This document shows, one piece after another, positions 62,096-64,000 of a stretch of DNA of 64,000 nucleotides. Both the position numbers and the translations under genes were made by a program. Location of the stretch: contig NC_044302.2 in NCBI RefSeq assembly GCF_004027225.2, forward strand, positions 41,600,510 through 41,664,509, read 5' to 3'. How positions within the stretch are numbered: the first letter of the stretch is position 1; each line of letters begins with the position of its first letter. The notes under the pieces were generated by a model. The model was not told where the DNA came from, did not search any database, and was given only the letters and a program-made list of their open reading frames with translations. This stretch comes from Strigops habroptila (Eukaryota > Chordata > Aves > Psittaciformes > Psittacidae).

Positions 62096-62990
62096 GTTTT
62101 GTTTGCATGTGGGAGTGGGAGCATTATTCTTAAAAAAAGCTTGAAGATTTGAGTAGTCAACTTGTATTTTAACACATTACAGCGAACCTACCACCTGGCA
62201 CTTAATCATTACTTCTGTTGCTTCTGTCGTACATCACAAAGTATGCTGGCTCACTGCTGTTCATAATTGGCTGTGCTTTCAGGTTACTGGGAGAACTCTA
62301 CTTTCAGCAACATAGCATGGTTACTGCCCCTTTGCTTAGCACGTTAGCAGCTCAGGCAGTAATACTCAGAAATCTGTTCCTATTGAAGTGGAATTCAGAG
62401 TATTTGACTACAGATGCCAGGACTGATTTGGGACCTACTGCATGTTTTCATGTTAATTCTGGGGATATAAAGTTAATATGGGGTGCACTAGAAAGGTGCG
62501 TCCAATTAGCGCTGTCTAATAATGAGATGTAAACTTGAAATGTAATGTAGTAACTAAATGTGTGATTGGAGATATTTTATGTTGTGTAGCTTGTTGCTGA
62601 ATCTTAGCACATACCAGTGAAGTTTTTAAAAACGGATAGAGTGGGCATCATTGCTTTCTGTGGGCATGTTCCAAATTGCTTTTTCTGCCTGTTTGTTTCC
62701 CCTGTGTCCGTTGCTGTACATTCAGAAATTTTCAAGAATATTTACCGTACTTGGATTAAAAAGAGCTTTTGTCTAGAAGCATGGGTAAGTTCTCCTCATT
62801 CAGTGTTGTGTTAACTGTTATGGTCAAGTAGTTGTCTAGGGGCTTTTTAGGTGCTTGGCACCCAGAATTTGTAAGTAGCTTAAGATGAGTTGTGGTCTAA
62901 AGCACTTCTCCACTGAAAGCTCATAATTTTACAAAAAAAAAGACAGACAATTACTGAAACACATTTTTAAAGCCTGGCCCTGCAATTCAG
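62096..62990. other. downstream of TMED7, no gene recognised
   Basis: AT-rich sequence. An open frame at 62218-62532 begins with TTG rather than ATG in its listed form and has no known family. No part of TICAM2, the expected next gene, is recognised here. Confidence 0.6.
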
Positions 62991-63515
62991 CGGCAAGTTT
63001 CTAAGGGATTCCCACTGACCAACTCCTTGAACAGCTGGAATTTTGCCTTCCTAAAATTCAGGGTCCTGACTTGTACTCTTCGCCTGTCCCTCAGCACTGC
63101 AAACTCTGCCAGTGCATGATCACTGCAGCCCTGGCTGCTTCCAATCTTGCGACTCTGAGCAGCTCACTTGCATTGGTGACCATCAGGTCCAGTATCGCAT
63201 CCCCTCGGTAGGGCTGTCTATTACATGGCTTAAGAACTTGCCCTCAATGCACTCTAGGAGTTTCCTGGTTTGTCTACAACTTACCATGCTACATGTCCAG
63301 CAGATGTTGGGGTGGCTGAAGTCCGCCAGCAGGATGAGAGTGGTGACAATGACTCCTGCAGCTGAAGTAAGAAGGCTTCATCAATAGGCTCCCCTTGGTT
63401 GGGAGGCCCGTGGTAAACACCAGCCCTTTGTTGCCTCAGTTGCTAATTCTTACTCAGAAGCTTTCAACCTGCCTGTGGCTATTCTTCAGAGACAGCTCTT
63501 CACAATCTATTAATC
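62991..63515 (-). mobile_element. degraded internal CR1 LINE fragment with endonuclease-domain remnants
   Basis: On the - strand, short segments in different frames read RQTRKLLECIEGKFL, then DAILDLMVTN, then GCSDHALAEF and LNFRKAKFQLFKEL, in the order found in the APE-type endonuclease domain at the front of CR1 ORF2. GCSDH contains the catalytic Asp-His pair of that fold. Frames shift at least twice between these blocks, so no product is possible. Bounds are approximate. Most CR1 copies keep only the 3' end; this one lacks it. Confidence 0.78.
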
Positions 63516-64000
63516 ATCCAGGCTTGGACACCCAGATGGTAGTATCAGATGGAAAAGGAAACAGGTGCATCTGAACGGGTATTCATTTCCACATGGCAAA
63601 TATTACCTCTTTTGACATCGTTTTGAAGCAAGAAAGGTTATTTTTTTCCCATGTTGCAAACAAGGCAGTGTTTCAGGGAAGCACAAATCCTTATGTCTCA
63701 AGTTCCTCAGTGAGCTTGGGGAAGGAATTTCCATGAAAAGAACAGCCACATCTGGTTTTGGAAGGAGTCCCTGCTAACTCCCTTGTTTCACTAAATGCAG
63801 TGACAGAACTGAGATATTCACTAATTCAAAGCAAAGGGCTCATTTACAGCATTTCACAGGGTTGGTTTTACTGATTCCTGTGTAATCAGGTTCATAGATA
63901 GAGTTGTTTAAATGGGGCAAACACGTATTAAGCATTTCTAATAACAGTTCTACAGATGCTCAAAATAAAACTTGCTTTCCACCCAACTTCAGCTCTTCTT
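63516..64000. other. right end of window, nothing recognised
   Basis: AT-rich DNA with no exon, repeat or RNA gene that I can identify. Confidence 0.5.

Overview
This is vertebrate nuclear DNA, almost certainly from a bird. Genes are split by GT-AG introns, two CpG islands sit in an AT-rich background, and the dominant interspersed repeat is the CR1 LINE, recognisable from its 3' end (the ATTCTATG-type terminus and the 'confirmed-by-eye' CTAGATGATCTTAAGGTCC block or its reverse complement). A solo LTR of a type I associate with non-galliform bird genomes is also present. The species cannot be named from the sequence.

Three protein-coding genes are supported, all on the + strand. (1) The last two coding exons and 3' UTR of ATG12, the ubiquitin-like autophagy conjugation protein (517-1005); its earlier exons lie before base 1. 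(2) A complete five-exon CDO1, cysteine dioxygenase type 1 (10428-19415), with its CpG-island promoter and a poly(A) signal at 20122. (3) A complete three-exon TMED7, a p24-family cargo receptor (53981-59422), with a CpG-island promoter and a 3' UTR of about 2.6 kb. From memory the human 5q22-q23 locus has the same order and relative orientation (ATG12, CDO1, TMED7, then TICAM2 and FEM1C), so this is ordinary conserved synteny. The genes do unrelated jobs: autophagosome conjugation, cysteine catabolism and taurine supply, and ER-Golgi cargo transport.

Layout: 1-2900 ATG12 end and 3' UTR; 2900-10000 intergenic with three CR1 pieces; 10000-11160 CpG island with CDO1 exon 1 and a degenerate purine hexanucleotide array; 10.4-20.15 kb CDO1; 20.15-53.69 kb an intergenic stretch of about 33.5 kb with CR1 copies, one solo LTR, a 174-bp perfect pentanucleotide array, a 15-G tract and no recognisable gene; 53.69-62.1 kb TMED7; 62.1-64 kb downstream DNA with a degraded internal CR1 fragment carrying endonuclease-domain remnants.

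I found no CRISPR array, operon, phage, prokaryotic defence system or other new multi-gene system, and the window does not look like a place to expect one. The most useful oddities are an 18-bp tandem repeat that has multiplied the CDO1 start codon, the purine repeat in the CDO1 promoter, an in-frame open extension upstream of TMED7, and the GGGAA satellite.
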